Assembly (NCBI GenBank): GCA_015179025.1 | Contig: WHUX01000185.1 | Coordinates: 39,698 to 103,697, forward strand | Source of the DNA: Terfezia claveryi | Lineage: Eukaryota > Ascomycota > Pezizomycetes > Pezizales > Pezizaceae | Length of the DNA stretch: 64,000 nucleotides | Reading direction: 5' to 3' | In this document: piece after piece, positions 1 through 11,299 of the stretch | Layout: each line of letters starts with the position of its first letter | How positions within the stretch are numbered: position 1 is the first letter of the stretch | Made by a program: the position numbers and the translations under genes | Notes under the pieces: model-generated | Seen by the model: only the letters and a program-made list of their open reading frames with translations | Database searches by the model: none | What the model was told of the DNA's origin: nothing

Positions 1-100
1 GGAAACCGAGACCGTTGCGCCATGGGGGGTTTGGTGATTGGGAGTGAGAGGGAGGGGATTATGAAGGCGATTAGCTTTAGTGTTATCTTAAGCTACAACT

Positions 101-690
101 GGCAGGCCACGCAACAGCAGCATTCTAGGCAGAGGACCGCCACGACAACCCGTCAAGCACCATGGCAGATACCAAAAGACAAGCAATCACCCTGGCTCTA
201 TGAGAACATAAGAACAACGAGATGCAAACCCTGATTCCAGACCCCGAAGCAGCTATCCAAACGACGCTACAGGACATCCCTCTCCCTCGGCTATGGAGGC
301 CGAGTTACTGAAATAAATAGAACACCGACAACAATACACCACAATCTCATGGGTCCGCGAACATATAGGAATTCCAGGCAACTAACGCGCAGACAGGAAA
401 GCAGCCTTGGAATCGGCTCTGGGACAGATGGCAGGTAAGCAACGAACAGCTACCGAAGGAGGTATCCGAGCTTGGTCGTAACGATATAGGAAGGAGGCTC
501 GTGAAGATCCAGGGTTCGGCATTAGGATAGTTGTATGGAACAGACAGGATCCCTCCGCGTGCACCTGGCTTCACCACATTAAGAAGTCCACGTCCAGCAC
601 TTGCGACTACTGTCAATACCCTGAGAGGATGACGCCCACATCGTGTTCAAGTGTCCAGAATATGTACCACTCAGAACACACTTGAGGGCA
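101..690 (+). pseudogene. LINE C-terminal relic (RNase H tail and zinc knuckle)
   Basis: A decayed end of a non-LTR retrotransposon ORF2. Around 344-420 the plus strand reads like the last motif of a LINE RNase H: SWVREHIGIPGN, then a stop where the family has E or K, then RADRKAALES. Around 602-660 a C-x2-C ... H-x4-C knuckle (CDYC, HIVFKCPEY) follows, as at the C-terminus of Tad-type ORF2. Frames change several times, so no protein can be made. The intact-looking homologue at 53612-54229 has the same order of motifs. Assignment to Tad/I clade is by resemblance only. Confidence 0.6.
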
Positions 691-741
691 GCTAGCAATT
701 CTTATTTATACAGACGCGTGGTAATCAGGGGAGGCAACGAG

Positions 742-1271
742 TTTAAGAGATAAAGGAGGGAAGTGCAGCAGTGAGATCCAAATGTCCACTGAAGGATAAT
801 ACGAATGAGCGAAGTGAGATTGTCACGTAGAGATATGAAGAAGTGAGAGCTGTATTGCAGCGAAGAGATGCGTTGTTCTGTTATTCTTCTCCTCTATCCA
901 ACAGGAAATGAACGAGATATATATACATGAATGAACGTACATAAGAAAGTGAAGAAGAAGAAGGACATATGAGTAGCACGCAATGCCTGTGAAGGCCGAA
1001 GCACGTAATGCCTGTGAAGGCCGATGCTTGCCATATGATCTGCAGGCCAGAGCACGCCAATGCCTGTGAAGGCCGAAGCACGCAATGCCTGAGAAGGCCG
1101 TTGCTTGCCATAAGATCTGCAGGCCAGAGCACGCAATGCCTGTGAAGGCCGAAGCACGCAATGCCTGAGAAGGCCGTTGCTTGCCATAAGATCTGCAGGC
1201 CGAAGGTCGCTGCGTGTGGAATAGCAAGGCATGGGCGGAATGAATGAATGTACGGCATTCAATCACTAACA
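742..1271 (-). repeat. Copia 3' LTR
   Basis: 530 bp, almost identical to 6363-6866 except in the number of internal repeat units. The inside (about 965-1210) is a run of variants of ATGCCTGTGAAGGCCGAAGC and ATGCCTGAGAAGGCC separated by CTTGCCATAAGATCTGCAGG; this copy holds an extra unit, which explains the 26-bp length difference. Three overlapping open frames in it are only by-products of the repeats. The polypurine tract GAGGAGGGG (minus strand, 1272-1280) touches its inner edge. Confidence 0.9.
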
Positions 1272-1280
1272 CCCCTCCTC
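1272..1280 (-). other. Polypurine tract of Copia element
   Basis: Minus strand GAGGAGGGG immediately before the 3' LTR start TGTTAG. This is the expected position and composition for the plus-strand primer of reverse transcription. Confidence 0.8.
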
Positions 1281-1422
1281 AGCTCATACTTGCTAGACTC
1301 AAGCCCCTCCTATCTTCCTAAATGTACGCAATCAAGTCAACCTCATTAAAAAACCTATAAAAAACCATGGATATGGAAAAAAAAAAGATGTATAGGGAAA
1401 AGAGTGTTGAATTTGATTGTTT

Positions 1423-2969
1423 TTATGACTTGCCTAGGACGAGATCTCTTAGCAGAGAGAGTCGTGGCTGGGGAAATGGTTTAGTGCATAAGTCAGCTAA
1501 ATTATCATGGCTAGGAACGTATAGGACCGTGAGTTTCCCGGACTCAACAAGGTCTCGCACATGATGATAAGCCACTTCGATGTGTTTGCTCTTATCACTG
1601 ATTCGAGGATTAGATGTCAGATCAATAGAGCCATCGTTATCAGCGCTTAGAGCAGCTGGGGCAGTAATTCTGAGCTCATTCAGAGCGAACTGTAGCCACA
1701 CATGGTGCTTGGCGGTTGTTGAGAGAGCAATGTATTCGGCTTCGACTGTGGAAGTAGCGACACAGCGCTGTTTAATAGCCCGCCAGCAAATGGTGTTAGT
1801 TGCTATCTGGAAGATGTAGCCCGTGGTAGATTTTCGGTCGGATCGATCACCTGCATAATCTGCATCTGAGAAGCCAGCTAAATGAATAGGGTTTGGGGTA
1901 TATGAAAGCTTAAGGTTGCGAGTGCCTTTGAGGTATCGCAAGACCTTGCTTGAGTGCCCTATATGAGCTGTTGTCGGTTTCGAAGAGAATTGAGAGAGTG
2001 CCGAGACCATATATGCTAAATCAGGTCATGTGCCAATCACAAGGTACATTAGAGAGCCTATAATTTGCTGGTATAGGGAGACATCAGCAAGATCATTGTC
2101 TCCTTCATCAGCCTTTACCAGCTTGTAGTGAGGATTGAGAGGAAGAACAACCGGGTTGCAAGAGTCCATCCCAAATTTTGCCAGTAATTGGTCTATATAT
2201 GTGTGTTGGGACAAGGTCACCGAATCTTGATGTTGCCATTCTATTTGAATCCCAAGCAACCAGTTTAGAGGGCCCATATCGCTGAGATCAATTCTCTCTT
2301 TAGCGATTCCTTTAGCTCCTGTCTAAGTGGACTGGATCCAATATAGTAATATCATCAACATAGATTGTGATAATGATATTATGACCGGTATGTACTAAGA
2401 CGCAAGGGTCAAAGTTGGTTGCTTTGTAGCCCAGCGGTATGAGGAAGCCAGTCAGCCTAGCATACCACTGCCTTGGACTTTGTTTTAGTCCATATATAGA
2501 TCGTTTTAATAGAGCGCATGAGTCCAGCTGATCTTCGAAGAAACTGGAGGAAGTCGCATATAGACTTCTTCATTGAGATAGCCATATAGAAATGCGCCCT
2601 TGATATCGAGCTGATCTGGGGTTGGCCAGTTTGAGCAAATTGATAGAGCAATGAGCAAGCGGAGTGAGTCATATCTGACAACTGGGGTGAAAACCTCATC
2701 AAAATCCGTACCGGGTTGCTGAGAATACCTTGTGCCACTAATCTTGCTTTATACCGGCTGATATTGCCAGCAGCATCCCGTTTAATCTTATAGACCCATT
2801 TGGAACGGACAATATTACGGTTTGAGGGTGTAGGCACAACGTCCCAGACATTTTGGTCGGCTAAAGCTTGTAGCTCTGCTTGCATTGCCGCATACCATTT
2901 GCAGGAATCAGGCCCTTTAGAAGCTTGTAGGTATGTTCTGGGTTCGTTGGTTATGTTGGCTGCTAGCAA
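1423..2969 (-). pseudogene. Copia reverse transcriptase and RNase H (interrupted)
   Basis: Encodes the end of a Copia polyprotein that would copy RNA to DNA and remove the RNA strand. The reverse transcriptase start (2457-2969) shows KWVYKIKRDAAGNISRYKAR, and the catalytic YVDD box is readable at 2351-2362. The part 2026-2277 has the LLGIQI and YIDQLLAKFGM motifs. The RNase H (1423-2010) has SDADYAGD, KSTTGYIF and ATSTVEAEYIA and ends with HIEVAYHHVRDLVESG. A TGA at 2026-2028 interrupts GT-RPDLAY, where Copia has an arginine, so a CGA to TGA change is likely. A frameshift lies between 2278 and 2456. Confidence 0.88.
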
Positions 2970-3082
2970 GGCTAGCTCGTATGGGATTGCCTTGGGTAGC
3001 TGGGTGGGATTGCTAGATTGAGCTTCAGCAAGAATAGCTATTTTTGCCTTTTTCCTTGGTCTGAGATCATACCTCGACGCTG

Positions 3083-3385
3083 GAAGCTTGCTTGATTGCT
3101 TGCGCTTGCTGGTAAGCTTGCTTGTGTGCTTGCGCTTGCTGGTAAGCTTACGCTTGCTGGTAAGCTTGCTTGTGTGCTTGCGCTTGCTGGTAAGCTCGCT
3201 GGTAAGCTTGCTTGATTGCTCGCTGGTAAGCTTGCTTGATTGCTCGCTGGTAAGCTCGCTGGTAAGCTTGCTTGATTGCTCGCTGCTGGTAAGCTTGCTT
3301 GATTGCTCGCTGGTAGCTTGCTTGATTGCTCGCTGGTAAGCTCGCTGGTAAGCTTGCTTGATTGCTTGCTGGTAAGCTTGTGCTC
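3083..3385. repeat. Short tandem repeats inside Copia coding region
   Basis: About 300 bp made of 12-24-bp units built from GCTTGCTTGATTGCTCGCTG and GCTGGTAAGCTT. The block lies between the integrase and reverse transcriptase parts. On the minus strand it stays open as a run of A, S, Q, L and P residues. It is probably an expanded version of the low-complexity linker found there in Copia elements. Confidence 0.8.
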
Positions 3386-3447
3386 ATTGGAGAGAATGAG
3401 CAAGAGCTGCTCTTATTGTCTTAATATGCTTATTTTTAAGCTGTATC

Positions 3448-4122
3448 CTATATATAGAAGTACGTCCGTATAACCAACAAATATCGCACTTTCTGCCCGT
3501 GGGAGAAGCTTGCTGCCACTTGGTCTATTTCCTCGTAGATGTGAGCAAAGCAATGCTGTCCAAAAGGGTGTAAATGACTAATTGATGGTTTTGCCTTATA
3601 CAGGGCTTCATAGGGTGTTATCCCTTGGAGATGTGAATGTAAAGGCGATTCTTCAAATAACAGCGGTTGAGCATGCTTCCGCCCACAACCTCTTATCTGA
3701 GATATTGGTGAGCATGCCTCTGACCATTGTCTGTATTGTACGGTTAAAGCGTTCCGCAACACCATTCGATTCATGAGAATAAGGTGGTGTCCTTATATGG
3801 CGTATGCCTTGTTGTTTGAAGTAAGTATCAACCTTGATATATTCTCCACCGTTATCAGTTAAAACAGCCAGAATAGTGGTATTGTACTGCTTTGGATAAA
3901 GGTGATAAAATCAATAATTACTTGGTTTGCATTGGATTTGGCTATTAGATAGTGCATCCATGCCATGCGGGTAAAATGTCTATAAACGTGATGTAATAGA
4001 GAGAGTTTACCATAAGATGCGATAGGCTGCTTGCCACTTAGATCGCTATGTATGAGTTCAAATGCCCTAGTAGAGCGAGCATAAGCAAGAGCGAATGGGG
4101 TATTATTAGTTGATTTTGACAT
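3448..4122 (-). pseudogene. Copia integrase core (interrupted)
   Basis: The DDE integrase that would join the DNA copy to the host chromosome. All three acidic motifs are visible on the minus strand: ELIHSDLSG within 3859-4122, LTDNGGEY near 3842-3870, and ESNGVAERFNRTI near 3750-3785, followed by the typical TPYEALYKAKPSISHL. The motifs are in different frames, so at least one frameshift separates them. Confidence 0.85.
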
Positions 4123-4234
4123 AATACACGCATTGCAAGCGAAGTTGGCGGGTGCCTTAGGTAAGAGCTCGCCGTCAGCATATGCAGCTGGGTATATATT
4201 GGCTGCATGCCAAATGCATTATGCCAATGAATAT

Positions 4235-4705
4235 ATGAAGAAGAGCTCATAAGGTCGGTATGAGCATTAGAGCTGCTACAGGCTTTATGAGGTTGCGAAG
4301 TAAGCGAAGAGCTCATAAGGGATTGAGCATTAGAGCTCATAGGGCTTATATGAGGTTGCGAAGTAAGCGAAGAGCTCATAAGGCCGGTATGAGCATTAGA
4401 GCTCATAGGGCTTATATGAGGTTGCGAAGTAAGCGAAGAGCTCATAGGGCTTATAAGATTAAGTAAGGTTGCGAAGTAAGCGAAGAGCTCATAAGGCCGG
4501 TATGAGCATTAGAGCTCATAGGGCTTATATGAGATTGCGAAGTAAGCGAAGAGCTCATAAGGCGGTATGAGCATTAGAGCTCATAGGGCTTATATGAGCG
4601 AAGTAAGCGAAGAGCTATAGGGCTTATATGAGATTGCGAAGTAAGTGAAGAGCTCATAAGGCCGGTATGAGCATTAGAGCTCATAGGGCTTATATGAGTT
4701 GCGAA
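4235..4705. repeat. Tandem repeat block in the Copia gag-integrase interval
   Basis: About seven imperfect units of roughly 66 bp containing GAGCTCATAAGGCCGGTATG, AGCATTAGAGCTCATAGGGC and TTGCGAAGTAAGCGAAGAGC. Units differ by small deletions. The block sits just before the integrase on the minus strand, where the protease and zinc-binding region would be expected, and no such motifs remain. Confidence 0.8.
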
Positions 4706-5053
4706 TTCGCAGTTTCTCGCAACCAGGGAAGCTTGTCCCTAATGTCTGCAACTAAGATCGGAGTCTGAAGATCACTTTTATTGAAATATGAATAACATTA
4801 TCCCTAGCGACCATAACAACCTTAAACTTAACGACATCCCAGGCAAACAGACTATGACTTAGAGTAGGCACATATAAACATTTTTAAGAACAGACGGTTG
4901 ATTGTGTTGTTGGGTAGAGAGGCATGTATTATCACAGTGCCTTTCTCCTCCACAGGAAGGAGGTTGTTACCCCCAACTTCACAACTCTGTGATGCGGGTA
5001 GATGTGGTAGAAATGACCTATATCAGATGTCATGTGAGCTGTTGCACATGTAT

Positions 5054-5691
5054 CTAGTTTCCAGGTGTATATTGTACTAACCTGTGGGTTGGTCTGAATA
5101 GATTCAGAGACAAAACCGGAGGGATCGAGTTGTTGGGAGACAAGCGCTTGAGAAACTTGGGCTTCAGAAATGGAGGCTTGCGCAACTTGGCAACAGCAGC
5201 TTGGGGCTGTGCTATTTGTTTCTTACTAGCTTGGTCATGTTTTAGCTTCCGGCAATCTTGCCAGACATGACCTTTGAATCGATGTCCGTGTCGTTTGCAG
5301 TAGGTACAAGACCGAGTGCCTGGATCTGCAGAGGCTTGCGAAGCTTGTGAAGCTTGCTGGGATTGAGATTTTGTGGCTTGTTGCTGGGATTGCGCAAATT
5401 TCTTCCTTCTAGCCTTATTCGGGTGACCGTTGGCTAGTAGCACGTGTTGGTCTGGTTTCCGCCATTGTAGCTAGAGAGTTGGTTATTGATCGCTAGACCT
5501 ACTAGCCTCTCCTTCAAATCATCATACGAGAGATTTTCCTTAGTAGTCAGGTTATCTACCACATTGGGGTAGTGAGTGACTAAGGAAGCGAGGAGGTATT
5601 CGCGCTTAGCTTCTTCAAGTTCTAGCAAAGTCCTATACACAGCCTTGAAGCTGCCAGGACGTGCATTCGAGGTCAATTGGTGCAACCGCAT
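5054..5691 (-). pseudogene. Copia gag remnant with zinc knuckle
   Basis: Two overlapping open frames. 5434-5691 resembles the gag helical region (LELEEAKREYLLASLVTHYP, then NLSYDDLKERL). 5054-5443 is rich in Q, S and K and has CTYCKRHGHRFKGHVWQDC, a CCHC-like knuckle with an enlarged gap before the last cysteine. The frames do not join, so the gag is broken. The product would have packaged element RNA. Confidence 0.7.
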
Positions 5692-6362
5692 CCATCGAAT
5701 CTCAAAAGTGTCAATGAACTGAGAAATTGATTGCGAGGTATCAAGTGTGGAAGCAAGCGAATTAAGGCATGAATCTCATGTACAAAGGACAGCGGGTATC
5801 TTTGTAGTATGTTTTGCGGAGATATGCAGATCTTATTTGCAGACTATGCCTACCAATCTGCAGTATGATTTTTGCGAAACAACTTGAATAAGGAGCAGAG
5901 AGATTCTGTCTCTATACTTATGATGTTTATTTCGCAGCTGTTGCTGTGAGTGGAGAATTAGCCGTTGACAACTACTGTGTAGCTTCTAGAGCGTCAAAGA
6001 TCATCAGCATCTGTTGTGACCAAAGATCATAGTTCTTGCGCCTTCAGAATTGCTAGCTTTTCTAGCTTAATACTAGACCTGAAGTCCCGATGGAAGGAAT
6101 AGGTACTGCCGCTTGCGGTGCTTGTGCAGCAAGCGCTAAAGCCGGTTGAACTTGGGGTGGTGTAGCTTCAGAGCTAGAGGTTGTGGTTGTGGAATAGCTA
6201 GAGGTTTGGTTGCGAGAGTACAACGGTTTCGAGGATTTCTTCTTCGCTATCAGGCAGATTTTGTTGAACTCTCGAACGGGTTCGTGGTTGCCTTGATGGT
6301 CCTGCTTCGGAAGACATGTTGTGCTTGTTCGTAGAGAGTCAAAGCGTAGAGGGCTCAGAACC

Positions 6363-6866
6363 TTTAAGAGATAAAGGAGGGAAGTGCAGCAGTGAGATCC
6401 AAATGTCCACTAAAGGATAATACGAATGAGCGAAGTGAGATTGTCACGTAGAGATATGAAGAAGTGAGAGCTGTATTGCAGCGAAGAGATGCATTGTTCT
6501 GTTATTCTTCTCCTCTATCCAACAGGAAATGAACGAGATATATATACATGAATGAACGTACATAAGAAAGTGAAGAAGAAGAAGGACATATGAGTAGCAC
6601 GCAATGCCTGTGAAGGCCGAAGCACGTAATGCCTGTGAAGGCCGATGCTTGCCATATGATCTGCAGGCCAGAGCACGCAATGCCTGAGAAGGCCGTTGCT
6701 TGCCATAAGATCTGCAGGCCAGAGCACGCAATGCCTGTGAAGGCCGAAGCACACAATGCCTGAGAAGGCCGTTGCTTGCCATAAGATCTGCAGGCCGAAG
6801 GTCGCTGCGTGTGGAATAGCAAGGCATGGGCAGAATGAATGAATGTACGGCATTCAATCACTAACA
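6363..6866 (-). repeat. Copia 5' LTR
   Basis: 504 bp, partner of 742-1271. It would carry the promoter for the minus-strand element. The sequence just inside (minus strand GGTTCTGAGCCCTC, about 6349-6362) is where a primer binding site should lie; I cannot match it to a particular tRNA with certainty. Confidence 0.9.
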
Positions 6867-6871
6867 ACGAG

Positions 6872-8228
6872 CCACCTTATTGAATTTTTCATAAAAAGTT
6901 ATACTTGCATTAAGATTTCATATCCATCCCAGATCCTGTTCATTCGTTCGATACAAATTCTAGAGCTCTCTATTGTCCTAAATCCATTCAGCTTCAGGGT
7001 CGCTCATCATGCCCCCTCCCTTACTGGGGCCACAAATGAGTAATGAATTTTTCAAATAAAATAAAACCGGGTAGCCATCTTTATCTTCCCTCGAAGTACA
7101 CTCGATGAAGAGGAATACTGACCGGGCAATTGACCCCAAAGTTCAGACACGGCATGAGGGCAAGGGGGGACAAAAGACAGATTAATGGGTATTCAGGTCA
7201 GCATGGTTCTTGGATCCATGTGTGATAGAATGCAAAAGACTGTTATGAGTCTACAGCAAAGAGGGAACATATTCATTGTGGTCTGATTTGTATATGCCAA
7301 TGGAATAGGAATTATGTTTCATATGAAATTTTTGGATTGCATCTGATTCGATGGGAGGCATGATTAACAAGTACTTGAGCGGTAATCCGTTTCATGCTCA
7401 AATTCCCGTTATGTATTTCTCCTTCATAATCTTGAACTATATCTCTAGAAATCTGCCTTTTCACCTTCCTCACCATCGGAGATTTACCGAGAGGCGGGAA
7501 GCCCTTGCCCAATTTCTGCTGACAAGTCCTGCTGAGCCTGGATACAAACTTCGGAAAAGTTTATAGGTCACTGGTCAATACTACTGCCCTGGTCCTCCAT
7601 CCCCTACCCCTATACCCTCAAATATCCAACAATTCGCAAGCCATAGTAGCCTCCGGGATACTAAAGGTACTGGAATGCGTCAGCACGATGTCATAAGCTC
7701 TAATTGGCAACGAAGTTGCCAATTTCAATTGGAACGGAGTGTATTTTATTTCCCTTGGTTTCGTTTCGTTTCGTTTCGTTTGTAGAGGTAGACTCTGATT
7801 GCTTAGCGCTGCCAAGATTGACAGATTGCGTGACCTTGTACACGTGACTCCCTCTTACGCGCAGCTTGCTTGACTACTTTACAACTGTTCTCGCTAATAA
7901 TTAATTCTTCACTCCTAACTATAACTGACATCTACTCATGGATCCAATTTGCCTCGCCTGTTGTTATCGTAATATGACCCAGCTCTTTGGACACTAACTC
8001 AGAATGGCGTACGTATGTATGTAGGAGGAAGAAAATTTTGAAGATGACAGTAAGGACTCCATATAAAAATATAGAATATTGGTCTAACTAACCACTTTGC
8101 ATTGGAAAGAGAGGAGACTTTGAGAGAGTAGGGCTTGAGAGTGGAGAAATTGAGAGAAGAGACCCGATCAAACGCCACCTACAACTTCCTTCTTACAAAC
8201 CTGAGGGTATTTTCTCTACCGACAGTTT
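6872..8228. other. Intergenic, no gene recognised
   Basis: Only short chance frames. About 6990-7060 weakly resembles a worn LINE 3' end (CTTACTGGGGCCACAAATGA then an A-rich stretch). A short TTTCG microsatellite lies at about 7756-7781. Confidence 0.6.
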
Positions 8229-9823
8229 ACTACATTACCATCCATCTTCGGGATGCCGATCACCACCGGGATGCGGATCACCCGGCTATTTATGCATTTT
8301 CAACGATTTCGAGCTCTATACATAATGAAATAAGCCCAGATTCTGGGATCGTATTTGAGATATATAGTACTTTGCAAAATAAAGTATCGCAGGCCCAAGG
8401 TATACTACAGCTTAAATGATGCTGAGAGAAATACCGGGGATTACCGGGTAGGTTTAGCCAAAAGATATATGAATAGATAATGGCGGAGAAAGTTTCAATG
8501 ATCAGAAATTACTGTTTCCACTTGGTACTTGTGGTTTGCGCTCACTATATATGCAATTTCATATAATATGCCCATACAGAAGGATCGGTCCGAAATGGTA
8601 GCTTAGCCGGGAATGCAAATGAAGCTACTTTTTGTCGTAGCTCAACCAAACCAGGCCTAATTCGAAAACCAGATAGGTCAAAAGCAAGCACATGGGTAGG
8701 GAAATACTCTCAGGTAGCTTATACAGGATATCTGAGCAGAACCGGGCAACGTCATGCCCCCAAACGAAGGCCTAGGGATTGTGCATAGAATATATTCACT
8801 ATCATAATTCAATCAAACTAGGTCCAAATCAAATACCTAATGGCACGAAAGTATGCCAATAGGCAGGCCTGTCAATTAGTACTCTACACATGATATCTGT
8901 TAAAAATTGAGTGAGGACATATCACTAATGAGCGGTTCAGCAGGAGGGCATATAAAATATATCTATGTTATAAGTTAATGAAACCAAGCCAAATCAAGCA
9001 AATACTGGCTTATATAAATGCTTGTAGAGACTAGACACTTGTATACATGCTATACAGTAGCTTTGACTTGACTAAAGTGAAGTCATCTTGTAAAGGCCCT
9101 TCTCAGAAACAGGCCAACAGGTGGTAGATTTTGGGATACCACTTTCAAGCAAGTACAGGATCAGGTATTTAATATCTTAAAAGCATTAATGTATGGAGGG
9201 CAATCTTTTGAACCTATTGCACATATGATTTAGCCTAAATTGATGTAGCTTAGCGTCATAGCCTTTTTGGGAAGAAATATAAAGTCTTAGTATATGTCAA
9301 TCTCTATCTACCTAAAATATATATTTAGTTGCTGAGACAAGCTCGTCTGTTCTATTTAGCTATGTGTATTTGTTTGAGCTATAGGGCGATTGATCTGGGT
9401 CTGGTTTGGTTGAGCTACGACAAGAAATACCTTCATTTGCATCTCCGGCGAAGCTACCATTACGGACCGACCCTTTTGCGTGGGCATATTATATGAAATT
9501 GCATATATAGTGAGTATAAACCACAAGTACCAAGTGGGAACAGTAATTTCTGATCATTGAAACCTTCTCCACCATCATCTATTCATATATCTTATGGCTA
9601 AACCTACCCGGTAATCCCCGGTATTTCTCTCAGCATCATTTAAGCTGTAGTGCACCTTGGGCCTGCGATACTTTATTTTGCAAAGTACTATATATCTCAA
9701 ATACGATCCCAGAATCTGGGTCTATTTCGTTGTGTATAGAGCTCGAAATTGTCGAAAATGCATAAATAGCCGGGTGATCCGCATCCAGGTGGTGATCGAC
9801 ATCCCGAGGATGGATGGTAGTCT
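8229..9823. mobile_element. Large foldback inverted-repeat element
   Basis: Two arms of about 420-440 bp, 8229-8667 and 9408-9823, are reverse complements with roughly 90 percent identity by eye. Both carry GGATGCGGATCACCCGGCTA next to the outer end and GTAGCTCAACCAAACCAG at the inner end (one or both as reverse complement). The 740-bp middle is AT-rich and non-coding. No transposase is seen, so this is either a foldback-type non-autonomous element or two copies of one repeat facing each other. Outer boundaries are accurate to about 10 bp and no target duplication was found. Confidence 0.75.
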
Positions 9824-10679
9824 ACCTTCGGGTTAGCTGAGGATTCTGAAGAATAAATCCGGTTCTGGGAAATTCTCACCTGGTAGAGATGGTACTTGGT
9901 CTCGAGAGGATTCTTAGTATGAATTCAGGCTCGTGTTCTACGCAGCCTCCCAATCTAAGAAAGACAGCTATTCGGTTGGGCAGCAGGACTCATGGGCACT
10001 CGGGAAGAGGTGAGGGACATAATAATAAACAACTACTGTTGATGAGGTCCCCAGTATGCCGAGTACTTGCCCCACCTAATATTCTATCTATGGTTAGGAA
10101 GTTGAAATTAGAAAGTGCAGGAGATTTATCCCCAGCATTACTATTGAGTGCCAGAGCCCGTGTGACAATGACAAAAAATCTCTGAGTAGGGGCGGGAATA
10201 GTTAACAGTTCTATAGGGATTATTCGTAGACTGGTGATGGGAGAATGTCTAAACGGGCTTCGGGCATGCATTCTCGTGGAGTTAGATAACTATTTAGGCC
10301 CTCCTTTTATAGCAGCATATCTTCGAGTAATCCTCATTGGTCCCTTCATAGGTCGTTTTGACTATCAGAGGAATCCATGTTCCCGGATTCAGTTCCCAAT
10401 AGTCCTAGCATGGCTTTAACAATTCAAAGAACACAAGGCTTACCTTACCTTACCTAAGGTGATCGTTGAGTTAGGACCAAAGGAAAGAATTGGAAGATCT
10501 AGCATTCATGAATCCCTTTCCCCTTACTTGGGTTTTCCAATATCACCACCTTAAAGAATACTATGGCTCGTTTAGAAAAGGAATACAAGCTTAATTTCAT
10601 AGATATTCTAAGATTTTTGTGCATATGAAATGCTGATGATTTCTAATACATTATCACTATCCAACTCCATATTGTTATA
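9824..10679. other. Intergenic, no gene recognised
   Basis: Short frames only, on both strands, with no known motif and no consistent splice pattern. Confidence 0.5.
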
Positions 10680-11299
10680 CAGTGAACTCTCGATATAAGA
10701 ATATTTGATATAAGAATATATTTGATATAAGAATATCCCCCTTGCCCCCATACAAAATAAGAATATATTTGATAGAAGAATATTTATATTTTCTCGAGGT
10801 TGTTTAGTACGGTATTCTTATAGCAAGAGTACCTGAATGGGTAACGTATAAACAGCCTAACTGGAATAGGAAGGCTTATCGATAAGAAATACCCCGCAAC
10901 CAACAACACCGCCAAAGACAACGCTGCCAAATACAACGCCGCCAAACACAATACTGCGACCACGATACCGCGACACACAATACCGCGACACACAGTATTG
11001 CTACACCTACAATACTACCTCCGAACCCCGAACTAATTCGATATGCCTGCTAGTGGTGTATTGAAAAGTCAAGGTTGGACGGAAGAAGAACGCAAGTAGA
11101 TATATGACTATGCACATGCGTACTACCTTCTTCACGTCATCCGGGGCAGTTCCTGGTTCTCCTATACCTAGTTCTTCCTCTAATTCTCTTTTTTGATGTA
11201 TGCCTTTAGTAGTTACCCTGACATTTGATATACGAATATATTTGATATAAGAATATTAACCCCCCCGCCGGACGATATTATTATATCGAGAGTTCACTG
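10680..11299. mobile_element. pogo/Tc1-like MITE
   Basis: 620 bp bounded by inverted ends CAGTGAACTCTCGATATAA, with TA at 10678-10679 and 11300-11301 as a target dinucleotide duplication. Subterminal GATATAAGAATAT units are repeated at both ends. The interior contains ACGCCGCCAAACACAATAC-like triplet repeats and no transposase, so it must be moved by a Tc1/mariner/pogo enzyme from elsewhere. Confidence 0.85.

Larger units (their letters stand above)
742..6866 (-). mobile_element. Ty1/Copia LTR retrotransposon, complete ends, mutated coding region
   Basis: A 6125-bp element on the minus strand. It has two LTRs in direct orientation (742-1271 and 6363-6866), a polypurine tract, and the Copia order gag, integrase, reverse transcriptase, RNase H when read on the minus strand. 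The 5-bp sequence ACGAG lies directly outside each LTR (737-741 and 6867-6871), which is a clean target-site duplication and fixes both ends. LTR termini read TGTTAG...TTAAA on the minus strand; the usual CA end is not seen. The coding region is interrupted by stops, frameshifts and two blocks of tandem repeats, so the copy is not autonomous. Confidence 0.92.

Noticed and set aside
347..616. 89-codon minus-strand frame
   Set aside because: Lies opposite the LINE RNase H relic and has no support of its own.
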